Positions 8,144-16,985 of a stretch of DNA of 36,596 nt are shown one piece after another. The position numbers and the translations under genes are program-made. Below the pieces are notes generated by a model that searched no databases, had not been told where the DNA came from, and saw nothing but the letters and a program-made list of their open reading frames with translations. The DNA comes from Okeania sp. SIO3I5. GTDB lineage: Bacteria > Cyanobacteriota > Cyanobacteriia > Cyanobacteriales > Microcoleaceae. The stretch is from the NCBI RefSeq assembly GCF_010672085.1, contig NZ_JAAHHT010000001.1:129995-166590 (forward strand), written 5' to 3'. Position 1 is the first letter of the stretch. Every line of letters starts with the position of its first letter.

Positions 8144-9418
8144 ATGGCAAGTACAAGAAATCCTTTCACTGTAGGTCAACCAGTTGCCCCAGAAAGTTTT
8201 GTAGGGCGGAAAAATTTAATTGCGATCGCATTTGACCAAATATATAATCGCAGTAATTTGGCTATTTGGGGTGGCCCTGGTATGGGAAAAACTTCTTTCC
8301 TTAACCTTCTAACATCTCATCAAGTCTGGCAGTCAGAAGATATAGATCCATCTAGAGCAGTAATTGTTTATCTAAATTGCCTAGAAATTAAACCTTTTAT
8401 GCCTGCTAAGTTTTGGCGCAGAATTATTAATTTAATTAGAGAAAAAACTAAGGATGATTCTGTCTTGCAACCTATAATTCAAAAACTACTAAAAAAGCCT
8501 GAATCAACTAAAGAGCACCTACGCTATATTTTGAAATTTTTAGGTCAGCAAAACAAATTTTTAGTGCTACTTTTAGATGATTATAATGCGACTTTTCGTT
8601 ATCATTCTCAGTATACTGAAACTGACGTAGAAACATTTTTAAGTGAGTGTCGCAATTTGGCATATCACTCTTTAGAAAGACGATATTTATCAATGATTGT
8701 AACTTCATTGCGACGTTTAAATGAAGATGGTCCTCGTCTGACACCAGAAAAATCTCCTTGGTATAATCATTACGCTTTTCAACAATTAAAACCGTTTAAT
8801 CAAAATGAAGTAGATAGTCTATTTGAAAAGATAGAAATAACATCAGAACTAAGAGAAGGAATTGAAGAAATTGCAGGTGGAAATCCAGCTTTGCTACAAA
8901 ATGCGGGGTTGATTTTGCACAACAAAAGACGCTCTGAAGAAACTATTAGTGGCGAAGCATTTGCTAGAGATTTTGTCGATGCAACAGAACATTTTTTTCA
9001 AGATACATGGCAACTTTCTAATCAATTAGAACAGACTTTATTAATGTTAATTGCATTATCTAAGTTAGCAGGTCGTGTGGAAAATAAACGCTACGATTTA
9101 GGTGATATTAATATTATTTTTAGTCAAAAAGAACGAGAGTTGATTGATTTAGAACAAAGGGGAGTTATTAAACGAATTACAGAACAAGAAAAAACAGTTT
9201 ATTTATTTTATTCAACAATTATGGAGTGGTGGGTAATTAAAGAAATTGAAAATACTAATGCAGAAAAAATCAAGCAAAGAGAGAAGGTGTTTCTTAATTT
9301 GATGAGCCATGAACAGGTAGAACAAGTAACAGGTGTGATTAAGTATTTGTCAGAAAATCAAGAAACTGTAAAATCTATCGTGAAGTGGGTGGGCAAACTA
9401 GCAATGTACTTTGCATAA
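8144..9418 (+). CDS. AAA/STAND-like ATPase with short C-terminal helical tail
   Basis: 424 residues. N-terminal PFTVGQPVAPESFVGRKNLI is the typical entry of ORC/STAND-like ATPases. Walker A is GGPGMGKTS (43-51), Walker B LVLLLDDY (140-147), followed by a sensor-like MIVTSLRRL. After the ATPase come a probable winged-helix region (about 285-355: LMLIALSKLAG, LIDLEQRGVIKR) and a tail of about 45 residues (VFLNLMSHEQVEQVTGVIKY, then KSIVKWVGKLAMYFA). Such tails in cyanobacterial NTPases can be small protein-interaction (effector-associated) domains; that is an inference. Soluble, no membrane segment. It may belong to a conflict or signalling system with partners outside the window. Role unknown. 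Confidence 0.75.
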   Translation: MASTRNPFTVGQPVAPESFVGRKNLIAIAFDQIYNRSNLAIWGGPGMGKTSFLNLLTSHQVWQSEDIDPSRAVIVYLNCLEIKPFMPAKFWRRIINLIREKTKDDSVLQPIIQKLLKKPESTKEHLRYILKFLGQQNKFLVLLLDDYNATFRYHSQYTETDVETFLSECRNLAYHSLERRYLSMIVTSLRRLNEDGPRLTPEKSPWYNHYAFQQLKPFNQNEVDSLFEKIEITSELREGIEEIAGGNPALLQNAGLILHNKRRSEETISGEAFARDFVDATEHFFQDTWQLSNQLEQTLLMLIALSKLAGRVENKRYDLGDINIIFSQKERELIDLEQRGVIKRITEQEKTVYLFYSTIMEWWVIKEIENTNAEKIKQREKVFLNLMSHEQVEQVTGVIKYLSENQETVKSIVKWVGKLAMYFA

Positions 9419-9924
9419 TTTTTATAACTTCTTGATTATCTAACAATCCTAAATAGGTTTTCAACAATTAATAATTAATATAGCGTTTCTCAGCAATCGT
9501 GAGGTACACCTATCTTTATTTGTTCCTATTTCCTATTCCCTGTTTCCTATTCCCTATTCCCTGTTCCCAGTTAAGTGTTCCCTGTTTCCTAAAACCAAGG
9601 AATTTTGTAACTCACGCTTCTTTGGAATTGCTTTAATTTATAATAGATCTGAATTATTATTTCTAGCATAAATAAGTAGCTATTCAGTTAATATAGAAAT
9701 TCTAAATAAGTTCTCATATTTTATCGTAGGGGTTTGCTCTCCATGCTTGGGGAAAGGAGACCAAACCCCTACAGTTTTTCTCACAAATCATTTAGGATGA
9801 GTATATCAGTCTTTTTAAATAAACTCTGACTTAATTCGTCAAAAAAGCTGATAGCTAATTGCTGATAGCTGAATGCTTTATTCATAAAAAAAAGCTGAGA
9901 GCTAATTGCTAATAGCTAAATGCT
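9419..9924. repeat. Gene-free spacer with heptamer repeats and a long hairpin
   Basis: Contains a TTCCCTA/TTCCCTG run (about 9525-9592), the hairpin element GTAGGGGTTTGCTCTCC / GGAGACCAAACCCCTAC (9726-9772), and paired GCTGATAGCTGAATGCTTTATTC-like segments (about 9848-9931). The phrase GTTCCCAGTTAAGTGTTCCC at about 9564-9583 also occurs, reverse-complemented, inside the MITE at 23434-23544. No coding sequence seen. Confidence 0.6.
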
Positions 9925-10491
9925 TTATTCCTCTTCATCAAACACAGGCGGCCAAAGTTCAACAATAGATAATTCCCACTCACCAAATAATTCAGGAATA
10001 GTCAAAATATCTCCATTTTTTAACTCAATTTCTTCACGATTAGGACGATAAACTATAGCTATTTCTTTGTCAGGATCTATCAATATTCCTACTTCCGCTC
10101 CTAATTCTAAATACTTCTTGATTTTCTTCTTTAAAGGTTTAATCCTATCACTTTGAGACTTAATTTCTACCACTAAATCAGGCACCAACTTCCCAAAATA
10201 ACGAACACTTTTTTTCAAACGTTGGGCACGAACAAAAGAAACATCAGGAACCTTTAAATTATCATTTGAAAGAACAAAAGCACCACTAGAATCAAACAAA
10301 CGTCCGAGACGACGTGGGTAAACCCAATTACCTAATAATCTAATTAACTGAACCCCAACTTCACTAGAAATAATATCCGACGGACCCATGACTAATATCT
10401 TTCCTTCATCTAACTCTAATTGATAATCTAAATCTAATTTATCAAGAGTACCTTGCAATATTTCTAAGTCTTTAACTGTGAGATTTGACAT
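9925..10491 (-). CDS. Uma2 family endonuclease (DUF820)
   Basis: 188 residues, the standard family length. Uma2 proteins have a PD-(D/E)XK restriction-endonuclease-like fold. Visible elements: KVPDVSFVRAQR (near 85-95), then PDLVVEIKSQSDR (near 110-122) with the E-x-K pair, and KIKKYLELGAEVGILIDPD with the conserved YLELGA region. The biological role is unknown despite great abundance in cyanobacteria. ATG 10489-10491 is preceded by AGGAT. The first 16 codons plus this leader are tandemly duplicated upstream (see 10445-10574), so a short extra frame lies ahead of the gene. Confidence 0.88.
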   Translation of the reverse strand: MSNLTVKDLEILQGTLDKLDLDYQLELDEGKILVMGPSDIISSEVGVQLIRLLGNWVYPRRLGRLFDSSGAFVLSNDNLKVPDVSFVRAQRLKKSVRYFGKLVPDLVVEIKSQSDRIKPLKKKIKKYLELGAEVGILIDPDKEIAIVYRPNREEIELKNGDILTIPELFGEWELSIVELWPPVFDEEE

Positions 10492-10574
10492 ATAGTAATC
10501 CTATCTAATCAGAGTACCTTGCAATATTTCTAAATCTTTAACTGTGAGATTTGACATATAATAATCCTATCTAA
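10445..10574 (-). repeat. 66-bp tandem duplication of the Uma2 gene start
   Basis: Positions 10445-10508 and 10511-10574 are nearly identical (a G/A at two sites). Each copy includes the AGGAT ribosome site and the first 16 codons (MSNLTVKDLEILQGTL). In the upstream copy (minus strand, ATG at 10555-10557) the frame continues L-I-R and meets TAG, making an 18-codon mini-frame. The period is a multiple of three. Confidence 0.85.
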
Positions 10575-10855
10575 ATTGTAATATTTTGTTGGTAGTTAGG
10601 AGTCAGGAGTCAGGAGTCAGAATTTTAAAAGTTTTCAGCTCTTGTATAAAAGGGAATAAAGAATAATAAAAGGGAATAGAAAACAAGTCTCTATTCCCTA
10701 TTGATAATTATAATTGCTGATAGCTAATAAAGAATTGGTTAGGATATAGACCATAGACCAATGATGAATCTAGAAAGAGAAAATGATGAATCTAGAAAGA
10801 GAAAATGTTTTTCCAACTGTTCCCTATTCCCTATTCCCTATTCCCTATTCCCTAA

Positions 10856-11410
10856 TTAATTCGCAATTCTCAATAATTCCACATCAAAAATCAGAGTAGC
10901 ATTAGGAGGTATAACCCCACCCGCACCACTGGCACCATATCCTAATTCTGGTGGAATAATAAACTTACGACGTTCACCAACTTTCATACTAGCTACCCCT
11001 TCATCCCAACCTTTAATAACTCGACCTACACCAACTGGAAATTGGAAAGGTTGATTGCGATCGCGAGAACTATCAAATTTAGAACCATCCGTTAAAGTTC
11101 CAGTATAGTGAACTACAACTGTCTGACCTTTTTGAGGAGTAGCGCCATCTCCTTCTTGCAATACCACATACTGGAGACCAGATTCAGTAGTAATAGTTTC
11201 TTCCTTATCTTGAGCCATAATATTTTCTGTTGTTGTTGTTGGATTTAGTTTAGTACCTTCTGCCACTTGCTCCAGAACTTCAGTAGAATTTATAGAATCT
11301 GGTGTATTTTGAGAGGCAACTGCTCCTTTTCCCGAACCTGTAATTTGAGCAATAATCAAAACTAAACCACAGACTATTGCTATTACCAGACTAATAATAA
11401 TTCCTCGCAA
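10856..11410 (-). CDS. FKBP-type peptidyl-prolyl cis-trans isomerase, exported
   Basis: 184 residues. N-terminal membrane or signal segment ([20 protein letters not shown], about 4-23), a polar linker, then an FKBP domain at about 74-184: [62 protein letters not shown] and [15 protein letters not shown]. It catalyses proline isomerisation during folding, here in the thylakoid lumen or periplasm. The start is TTG (11408-11410) with a strong AGGAGG about 8 bases upstream (11418-11423 on the minus strand). Flanked by heptamer repeats (TTCCCTA run at about 10819-10855). Confidence 0.92.
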   Translation of the reverse strand: MRGIIISLVIAIVCGLVLIIAQITGSGKGAVASQNTPDSINSTEVLEQVAEGTKLNPTTTTENIMAQDKEETITTESGLQYVVLQEGDGATPQKGQTVVVHYTGTLTDGSKFDSSRDRNQPFQFPVGVGRVIKGWDEGVASMKVGERRKFIIPPELGYGASGAGGVIPPNATLIFDVELLRIAN

Positions 11411-11628
11411 AATTAATCCTCCTAATTTAAGTGAAAATTCAAAAGTTAAAAGTCAAAAATTATCAGATGAAGTTTAAATTATAGGCAAGCATTCAGTTAT
11501 TAGCAGGCTGAATGCTTAAAATTATAGCTAGTATATTTCAGAAATACTGACTTTTGACTTTATTTTATGCCTCTCAAACTTAGTCCATGCTGCGAATCTA
11601 ACTTTTGAATTTTGAATTTTGACTTGAT

Positions 11629-11955
11629 CTAGCGCCAATTGCGATTTTCCAAATCTCGGATCTGACGCTCCAAACGATCCAAACGACCCCGCAGTTCGTC
11701 CATTTCTGCTTGACGAGGAACACCTATATCCTGCATCACATTCCGCATTTGTCGCTCCATCTGAGCTTCCCAGTTTCCCTGTTCCGACTTAAGTTGCTGC
11801 ATTATATCATCAACAAAAGTCTTAGCTTGGTCTGAGTTGATCGTCCCATCTTTTACCCATTGGTTAGTTACTTCCTGTATTTTTTCTGCCACTAGGGAAG
11901 TTGTACCAATGCCTATCATTAAAAGTTGTTGAAGTAAATTTTCAGTATTATTCAT
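11629..11955 (-). CDS. Phasin-like coiled-coil protein
   Basis: 108 residues, mostly helical, resembling cyanobacterial small phasin/PHA-granule-associated proteins. The N-terminal amphipathic stretch (NLLQQLLMIGIGTTSLVAEK) is followed by a helix with NQWVKDGTINSDQAKTFVDD and a C-terminal coiled coil rich in Arg/Glu (MDELRGRLDRLERQIRDLEN). Such proteins coat polyhydroxyalkanoate granules in some bacteria, but many cyanobacterial members have no proven role. The gene is preceded by an AAAGGGA ribosome site and stands between the FKBP and the divergent zinc-ribbon gene. Confidence 0.7.
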   Translation of the reverse strand: MNNTENLLQQLLMIGIGTTSLVAEKIQEVTNQWVKDGTINSDQAKTFVDDIMQQLKSEQGNWEAQMERQMRNVMQDIGVPRQAEMDELRGRLDRLERQIRDLENRNWR

Positions 11956-12062
11956 ATTTTTTTCCCTTTTTGAGTATATACAAACAACTAACTTAAATTA
12001 AGCTAGATACTTAAACTGTAGATCAAAGAAGTTATTGAACTTATATATTTAATATAATCAAA

Positions 12063-12422
12063 ATGTTAAATTGTCCTCGTTGTCATCAACAAATTGATAG
12101 TCAGGCGATCGCTTGTCCGTATTGTCGAGTTTCTCTTAAAGCTTTTGGTCATCCAGGTATCCCCCTTTATCAAGCTGAAGGAGAGGAATATTTGTGTAAT
12201 AATTGCCTCTACCATTTAGATGATAGCTGCAATTTTCCTCAACGTCCCTACGCTAAAAATTGTACTCTTTTCCATGACCAATCTGAACCTCTTGTACCAA
12301 ATTCTACTTATAATAATCATCATAATAGTTGGTTAAAAATTGTCAAATTTTGGTTTCAGAGACATAGGATTTGGTTGTTGTTTTTGACTCTAATTATTAT
12401 AAGTTTTTTATTGTCTTTGTGA
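12063..12422 (+). CDS. Zinc-ribbon membrane protein with extra Cys4 motif
   Basis: 119 residues. N-terminal zinc ribbon: C4-x2-C7 and C18-x2-C21 (CPRCHQQ, CPYCRVS). A second cysteine cluster follows, C45-x2-C48-x7-C56-x10-C67 (CNNCLYHLDDSCNFPQ, then RPYAKNCTLF). The C-terminus has one membrane helix (about 102-118, IWLLFLTLIIISFLLSL), so the metal-binding part is probably cytosolic and tail-anchored. The second cluster has exactly the spacing and key residues of a motif in the neighbouring NblS kinase. The two genes converge, 237 bp apart. Molecular function unknown. Confidence 0.8.
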   Translation: MLNCPRCHQQIDSQAIACPYCRVSLKAFGHPGIPLYQAEGEEYLCNNCLYHLDDSCNFPQRPYAKNCTLFHDQSEPLVPNSTYNNHHNSWLKIVKFWFQRHRIWLLFLTLIIISFLLSL

Positions 12423-12433
12423 CTATAGCAATC

Positions 12434-12619
12434 GTAAGCATTCAGCTATTAGCTATCAGCAATAAGACTCAGACGAGTTTAGTAATATCTAAATTTGGTG
12501 TTAATTAATAAAACTGTTATATCCAACCAATTAATAAAACTCAATTAATAAAGCTTTTATCTAAAACTAAAGGCAATAGCTGATAGCTGATAGCTGATAG
12601 CTGACTGCTGAATGCTTAC
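12434..12619. repeat. Inverted-repeat element with GTAAGCATTCAGC ends
   Basis: Starts GTAAGCATTCAGCTATTAGC and ends GCTGACTGCTGAATGCTTAC, length 186 bp, with an AGCTGAT heptamer run just inside the right end. A second full-size member with the same ends but different interior is at 24120-24325. A minimal 31-bp palindrome (11487-11517) and partial pieces near 1949 and 9880-9931 share the ends. MITE-like, non-coding, sitting between the converging zinc-ribbon and nblS genes. Confidence 0.7.
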
Positions 12620-12659
12620 AGAGGTACTGATAACTGATAACTGATAACTGATAACTGAA

Positions 12660-14834
12660 TTAAGTTACTTCTAATAACTGATTTTCTTCTGGTACTGACT
12701 TTTCTTCAAACACTACTAAATCAAACCAGAAAGTTGTGCCAACACCAAGTTCACTTACTAGGTTAACTTTACTATGATGCTTATCAATAATATTTCTAAC
12801 AATTGATAAACCCAAACCTGTTCCTTCCAAAGTATGAACTCGATTTTCTACTCGGAAAAATCTTTCAAAAATAGCCTCTTGATCTTCAGGTTCGATACCA
12901 CTTCCCGTGTCTGAAATTTCAATTCTGACAAACTTCTGAGGATTTGGTTCTGGTGGTAAATGTAATTCTATTGGTCGAGGTGGGGGAGAAGAAACTATCC
13001 ATCCTCCTTCTTCTATTTGTTGAGCTTCTATATTGCTATTTTCCGACTCTGATTCTAATAGATAAGCTCGAATTACTATTCGACCTCCTGCTTCAGTAAA
13101 CTTCATAGCATTACCTACTAAATTAGCAAATACTTGTAGTAATAAATCATAATGACCAACCACAGGAGGCAAGTCAGTTTCTATCTGATAACTTAACTCT
13201 ATTTCCTTATCTTTAGCATTAAGTTGATAAGTTCTTAAAGTTTGTTCTATTGGTTGAGGAATATCAACAGCATTTAGATGATAAATAAGACAAGATTCTA
13301 GACGACTTAAATCTAATACATCATTAACTAAACGAGTTAAACGGTCTGTTTCGTGATTGGCAGTTTCCAGAAATTCTCGTCTTTCTAATTCACTTAAATC
13401 TTCCCCATATTCATGCAAAGTTTCGATGAAAGATTTGATATTAAATAGAGGCGTTCTTAATTCATGGGAGACATTACTAATAAACTGACTTTTAGCTTCA
13501 TTTAATTCTACTTCCCTAGTAATATCTTGCACAGTTATAGCAATTCCTTTGAGACTATTTCGATATGGAGAAAGAAAATCTGTTTCTAGCTGATTTTCAT
13601 AAAGTGTACATTCATTAACTATAGGACGTTCAACAACATTACAACTATCATAAGCATCATAAATACAACTTTTACAAAGAGATTCTGTACCTGATGCTCT
13701 TTTTAAAAGAACAGTTGTTAATAAGATTCTAATTGTACGTTGATTTGGTTCATCTAAAGTACAACGATATTCACCCCCTTCTATTTCCCCTTTAGCTATT
13801 TGATGAAGTGGTCTGTTTAACTCCATCTGTACTGCTAGAGGTAAATTATCTGTTACTTTTATACCTATGACTTTTTTTTCTTCCCAACTAAAAATGCGCC
13901 GAGCAGTAGGATTAACTAAAATAAGTTGTAAATTAGCATCTAATAATAAAGCACCATCAGCAATTGTGGAAACTAAAGTTTCTAATTTAGCTTTTTCCGC
14001 TGTTAATTCTTCAATATTTTGCTTCTTATAACTCTCTAATTGTTCTGCCATTTCATTAAAGCTCAAAATCAGTTCCCCTAGTTCTCCTCCAAAGGGTAAA
14101 TCTATCCTTTGTTTAAAGTTTCCTTGAGCAATATTTTTGACACCTTCTGATAATTTCTTGATAGGTTTAGTAATAATCAAAGCATTAAACACTGCCCCTA
14201 AAATTACCATTGACCAAATCGAAACAAAAACTGCTAAAGTCACATCTCTAGTTAGATTTGAAGAGACAACAACAGTCGGATTAGGATTAATTCCAATTGC
14301 TAAAACTCCTAAATATTTATCCTCATAAATTATGGGAATAAAAACATCCGTTAATTCTCCATTTGGAGTTAAATGTTGTCGCACCATAGGTAGAGCAGAA
14401 AAATTTCCTGCTTCTACATTGGCCATAAAATCTTCTGGGAGTTGAATCCGACGACGGAGGGTAAGAGATGTTTTTACCTCAGATTCTGAGAAGGGAAGAC
14501 CTAAGAAAATTTTTCCTTCTTCATCGGCATAAAGCATATAACGTACACTAGAGGTACTGTTGTGGAAAAGTCTGGAAAAGCGGGCCACTTCGTTGCGATC
14601 GCCTGCTGCTACAAGTGGGGCGACATTAGCTGCTAATAATAGACCTAAGTCTCGACCAAAACGAGTATCATTGAGGCGAGCATCTTCTTGAATAGTATTT
14701 ACTGCCCAAAAGCTGAAGCTACTCATTAGTAAAGATACTATTAGGGTTATGACTGCCATGAGTTTAGTCTGAAGGGTAAACTCAGACCACCAGTTAGCAA
14801 TGATTTCTCCGATTTTTTTGAGGAGGGGAAGCAT
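12660..14834 (-). CDS. nblS: Sensor histidine kinase NblS/Hik33 (DspA, Ycf26)
   Basis: 724 residues: TM1 about 26-47, sensor region, TM2 about 198-222, HAMP about 220-272, PAS about 280-435, HisKA about 445-512 and HATPase_c about 555-708. The H-box FISNVSHELRTPLFNIKSFI has phospho-accepting His457; NLVGNAMKFT, DTGSGI and GTGLGLS are the N, G1 and G2 boxes. This phrase and domain order mark the essential cyanobacterial kinase that signals high light, cold, osmotic and nutrient stress through RpaB-type regulators. Inside or beside the PAS domain is C387-x2-C390-x7-C398-x10-C409, matching the adjacent zinc-ribbon protein. The ATP-binding domain has a 30-residue acidic/proline insert (about 595-630). 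Confidence 0.92.
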   Translation of the reverse strand: MLPLLKKIGEIIANWWSEFTLQTKLMAVITLIVSLLMSSFSFWAVNTIQEDARLNDTRFGRDLGLLLAANVAPLVAAGDRNEVARFSRLFHNSTSSVRYMLYADEEGKIFLGLPFSESEVKTSLTLRRRIQLPEDFMANVEAGNFSALPMVRQHLTPNGELTDVFIPIIYEDKYLGVLAIGINPNPTVVVSSNLTRDVTLAVFVSIWSMVILGAVFNALIITKPIKKLSEGVKNIAQGNFKQRIDLPFGGELGELILSFNEMAEQLESYKKQNIEELTAEKAKLETLVSTIADGALLLDANLQLILVNPTARRIFSWEEKKVIGIKVTDNLPLAVQMELNRPLHQIAKGEIEGGEYRCTLDEPNQRTIRILLTTVLLKRASGTESLCKSCIYDAYDSCNVVERPIVNECTLYENQLETDFLSPYRNSLKGIAITVQDITREVELNEAKSQFISNVSHELRTPLFNIKSFIETLHEYGEDLSELERREFLETANHETDRLTRLVNDVLDLSRLESCLIYHLNAVDIPQPIEQTLRTYQLNAKDKEIELSYQIETDLPPVVGHYDLLLQVFANLVGNAMKFTEAGGRIVIRAYLLESESENSNIEAQQIEEGGWIVSSPPPRPIELHLPPEPNPQKFVRIEISDTGSGIEPEDQEAIFERFFRVENRVHTLEGTGLGLSIVRNIIDKHHSKVNLVSELGVGTTFWFDLVVFEEKSVPEENQLLEVT

Positions 14835-14897
14835 TTTAGAATTTAGAATTTAGAATTTAGAATTTAGAATTTAGAATTTAGAATTTAGAATTCTGAA
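14835..14897. repeat. Heptamer repeat (AATTTAG)n
   Basis: About eight copies of AATTTAG decaying to AATTCTG, directly upstream of nblS. Typical of short tandemly repeated repetitive (STRR) heptanucleotides in filamentous cyanobacteria. It lies where the nblS promoter or 5' leader would be. Confidence 0.85.
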
Positions 14898-14950
14898 TTC
14901 TGAATTGATAATTTAGAGATTGTTTTCATTATCAATTATCAATTATCCGT

Positions 14951-15090
14951 TATTCATTAAAACCCGACCACCTATATCTCGGCGATAGTACATTCCTTCA
15001 AATTGAATATAATTTACAGCAGCATAAGTCTTTGCCTTAGCTTCAATAAAATTATCCCCCACTGCTGTTACTCCTAAGACAAGACCACCA
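14951..15090 (-). pseudogene. Duplicated 3' fragment of purD
   Basis: About 140 bp closely matching the 3' end of purD (about 15457-15593), including the codons for YYRRDIG(G/S)RVLMN. A few substitutions separate the copies, such as a Ser to Gly codon. It ends abruptly at 15090 where it joins unrelated AATTTAGAATTAG sequence. The fragment lies about 505 bp further along in the direction of transcription than the intact end. Between the two (15091-15447) no gene is seen. Confidence 0.85.
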
Positions 15091-15447
15091 TTATAATTTA
15101 GAATTAGAGTTTACTGAATAAGTCTTTTTATTAAAGTAGAGAGTAGGGAGTCCTAGGGGCGATTTCCTGCGGAATACTACACAAACGTGAATCGCCCGTA
15201 CAGGAGAAATAGGAGTTACAGAAAAGGTCTCAAGAATAGTTGAGAGTTATTTTTCTGCTATAGTTACTTTAAAATGCAAACTTTTTTAGCTTTATCAATG
15301 GAAAAGATGGTACTTTTGAATTACCTAAAATTGATAAAACTTTTATTTATTAATGCTTTTAGATTTAATCAGCTAGCCCTAACAAATAATTGATAATTAG
15401 AGAATGTTTTTATTATCAATTATTCATTATCCATTATTCATTATCCA

Positions 15448-16725
15448 TTATTCATTATTCATTAAAACCCGACTACCTATATCTCGGCGATAGTACATTC
15501 CTTCAAATTGAATATAATTTACAGCAGCATAAGCTTTTGCCTTAGCTTCAGTAAAATTACTTCCCACTGCTGTTACTCCTAATACACGACCACCATCAGT
15601 AATTAAATCTTGTCCCTGTAATTTTGTTCCAGCATGAAATATAGTTGCTCCAGTCGCTTCAGCTTTTTCTATGCCATAAATTATTTTACCTTTCTCATAA
15701 GCTCCCGGATAACCCTCAGAAGCTAAAACTACACATACCGCCACTCCTGGTTTCCAATTAATAGGGGGCAACTCCGCTAAACGTTGTTCGCAACAAGCTA
15801 ATAATAATTCGTCTAATGGAGTTTCCAGTAATGACAGAATAGGTTGAGTTTCTGGGTCACCGAACCTACAGTTAAATTCTAATACTTTTGGCTCTCCTGT
15901 GGGACTAATCATTAATCCAGCATAGACCACACCCCGATAATCAATACCACGTTTTTGTAAATTAGTCAAAGTTGGTTCTAGGACTTTTCGTTGAATGTCG
16001 GCCATGAGTTCCGGGGTAATAATTGGAGTCGGGGCATAAGCACCCATGCCCCCGGTGTTAGGTCCTGTGTCTCCTTCGCCCACTGCTTTATGGTCTTGGG
16101 CTGGTAATAGGGGACGAATGGTTAGTCCATCGGTTAGGGCTAATACTGATACTTCTTGACCTGTGAGAAATTCTTCTATTACCACAGATTGGTTATTTTG
16201 GTCAAATTCTCCTTGGAAAATGGCATCTATAGCATTATGAGCCATTTCAATTGTAGTGGCGACGGTGACTCCTTTTCCGGCAGCTAGACCATCTGCTTTA
16301 ATGACTATGGGAATTTCTGTAATGTATTCTTTGGCAGTTTGGGCGCTGGTAAAGGTGGCTGATTTGGCGGTGGGAATATTTGCTTCGGACATAAAATCTT
16401 TTGCCCAAGATTTACTAGCTTCGAGAATGGCGCCTGCTTTGGTGGGACCGAATATTTTGAGATTGGGTTGTTGTAGGTAGTCGGCGATGCCTAGGGCTAG
16501 GGGAACTTCAGGACCAACAATTACAAGGGAGATGTTTTGGTCGGCAATGAGTTGTTTGAGGGCTGGGAAATCTGTTACTGGAATGGGTATATTTTGACAT
16601 TTTGCTTGGGTGGCTGTACCGCCATTTCCTGGGGTGCAAAATATTTGTTGAACTTGGGAAGATTGGGATAGTTTTCTGGCGAGCGCGTGTTCTCTACCGC
16701 CGTTACCTACTATTAATATTTTCAC
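15448..16725 (-). CDS. purD: Phosphoribosylamine-glycine ligase (GARS)
   Basis: 425 residues, normal length. Catalyses ATP-dependent joining of glycine to 5-phosphoribosylamine, step 2 of de novo purine synthesis. Visible: N-terminal GNGGREHALARKL (8-20), VVIGPEVPLALGIAD-like loop, ATP-grasp elements VIKADGLAAGKGVTVA (about 142-157), QDHKAVGEGDTGPNTGGMGAY (about 211-231) and VLEFNCRFGDPETQ (about 283-296). The start codon is GTG (16723-16725) with no evident Shine-Dalgarno. Cytosolic. Another purine gene, purK, lies 7.6 kb away on the other strand. Its 3' end is duplicated at 14951-15090. Confidence 0.96.
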   Translation of the reverse strand: MKILIVGNGGREHALARKLSQSSQVQQIFCTPGNGGTATQAKCQNIPIPVTDFPALKQLIADQNISLVIVGPEVPLALGIADYLQQPNLKIFGPTKAGAILEASKSWAKDFMSEANIPTAKSATFTSAQTAKEYITEIPIVIKADGLAAGKGVTVATTIEMAHNAIDAIFQGEFDQNNQSVVIEEFLTGQEVSVLALTDGLTIRPLLPAQDHKAVGEGDTGPNTGGMGAYAPTPIITPELMADIQRKVLEPTLTNLQKRGIDYRGVVYAGLMISPTGEPKVLEFNCRFGDPETQPILSLLETPLDELLLACCEQRLAELPPINWKPGVAVCVVLASEGYPGAYEKGKIIYGIEKAEATGATIFHAGTKLQGQDLITDGGRVLGVTAVGSNFTEAKAKAYAAVNYIQFEGMYYRRDIGSRVLMNNE

Positions 16726-16816
16726 GTTTTTTTAGGAAGGAAGAAGGAAGAAGATTATATACTAAATCTGATTATAGATATCTATAGTAATTTTAAATAG
16801 ATTGTAATATTTTACG

Positions 16817-16890
16817 GTAGGGGTTTGGTTTCCAAACCCTGGTTTCCAAACCCAAGCGAAAATTAGATTTGGAGACTAATATAATTTGAT
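16817..16890. repeat. Degenerate GTAGGGGTTTGG element
   Basis: Carries GTAGGGGTTTGGTTTCC followed by a repeated GGTTTCCAAACCC and AAGCGAAAATTAGATTTGGAGA, recognisably the same family as 4287-4344 but with the right arm eroded. Lies in the divergent spacer between purD and the secreted-protein gene. Confidence 0.55.
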
Positions 16891-16985
16891 TTTTCTCAAA
16901 CTTGACAGAGGATTGTTTTAGGTTTAAAATTAGTCAATTTTAATCAATAAAAGTAGTATAGTTTTTTCTCAAGAGGCTAAGAAAA

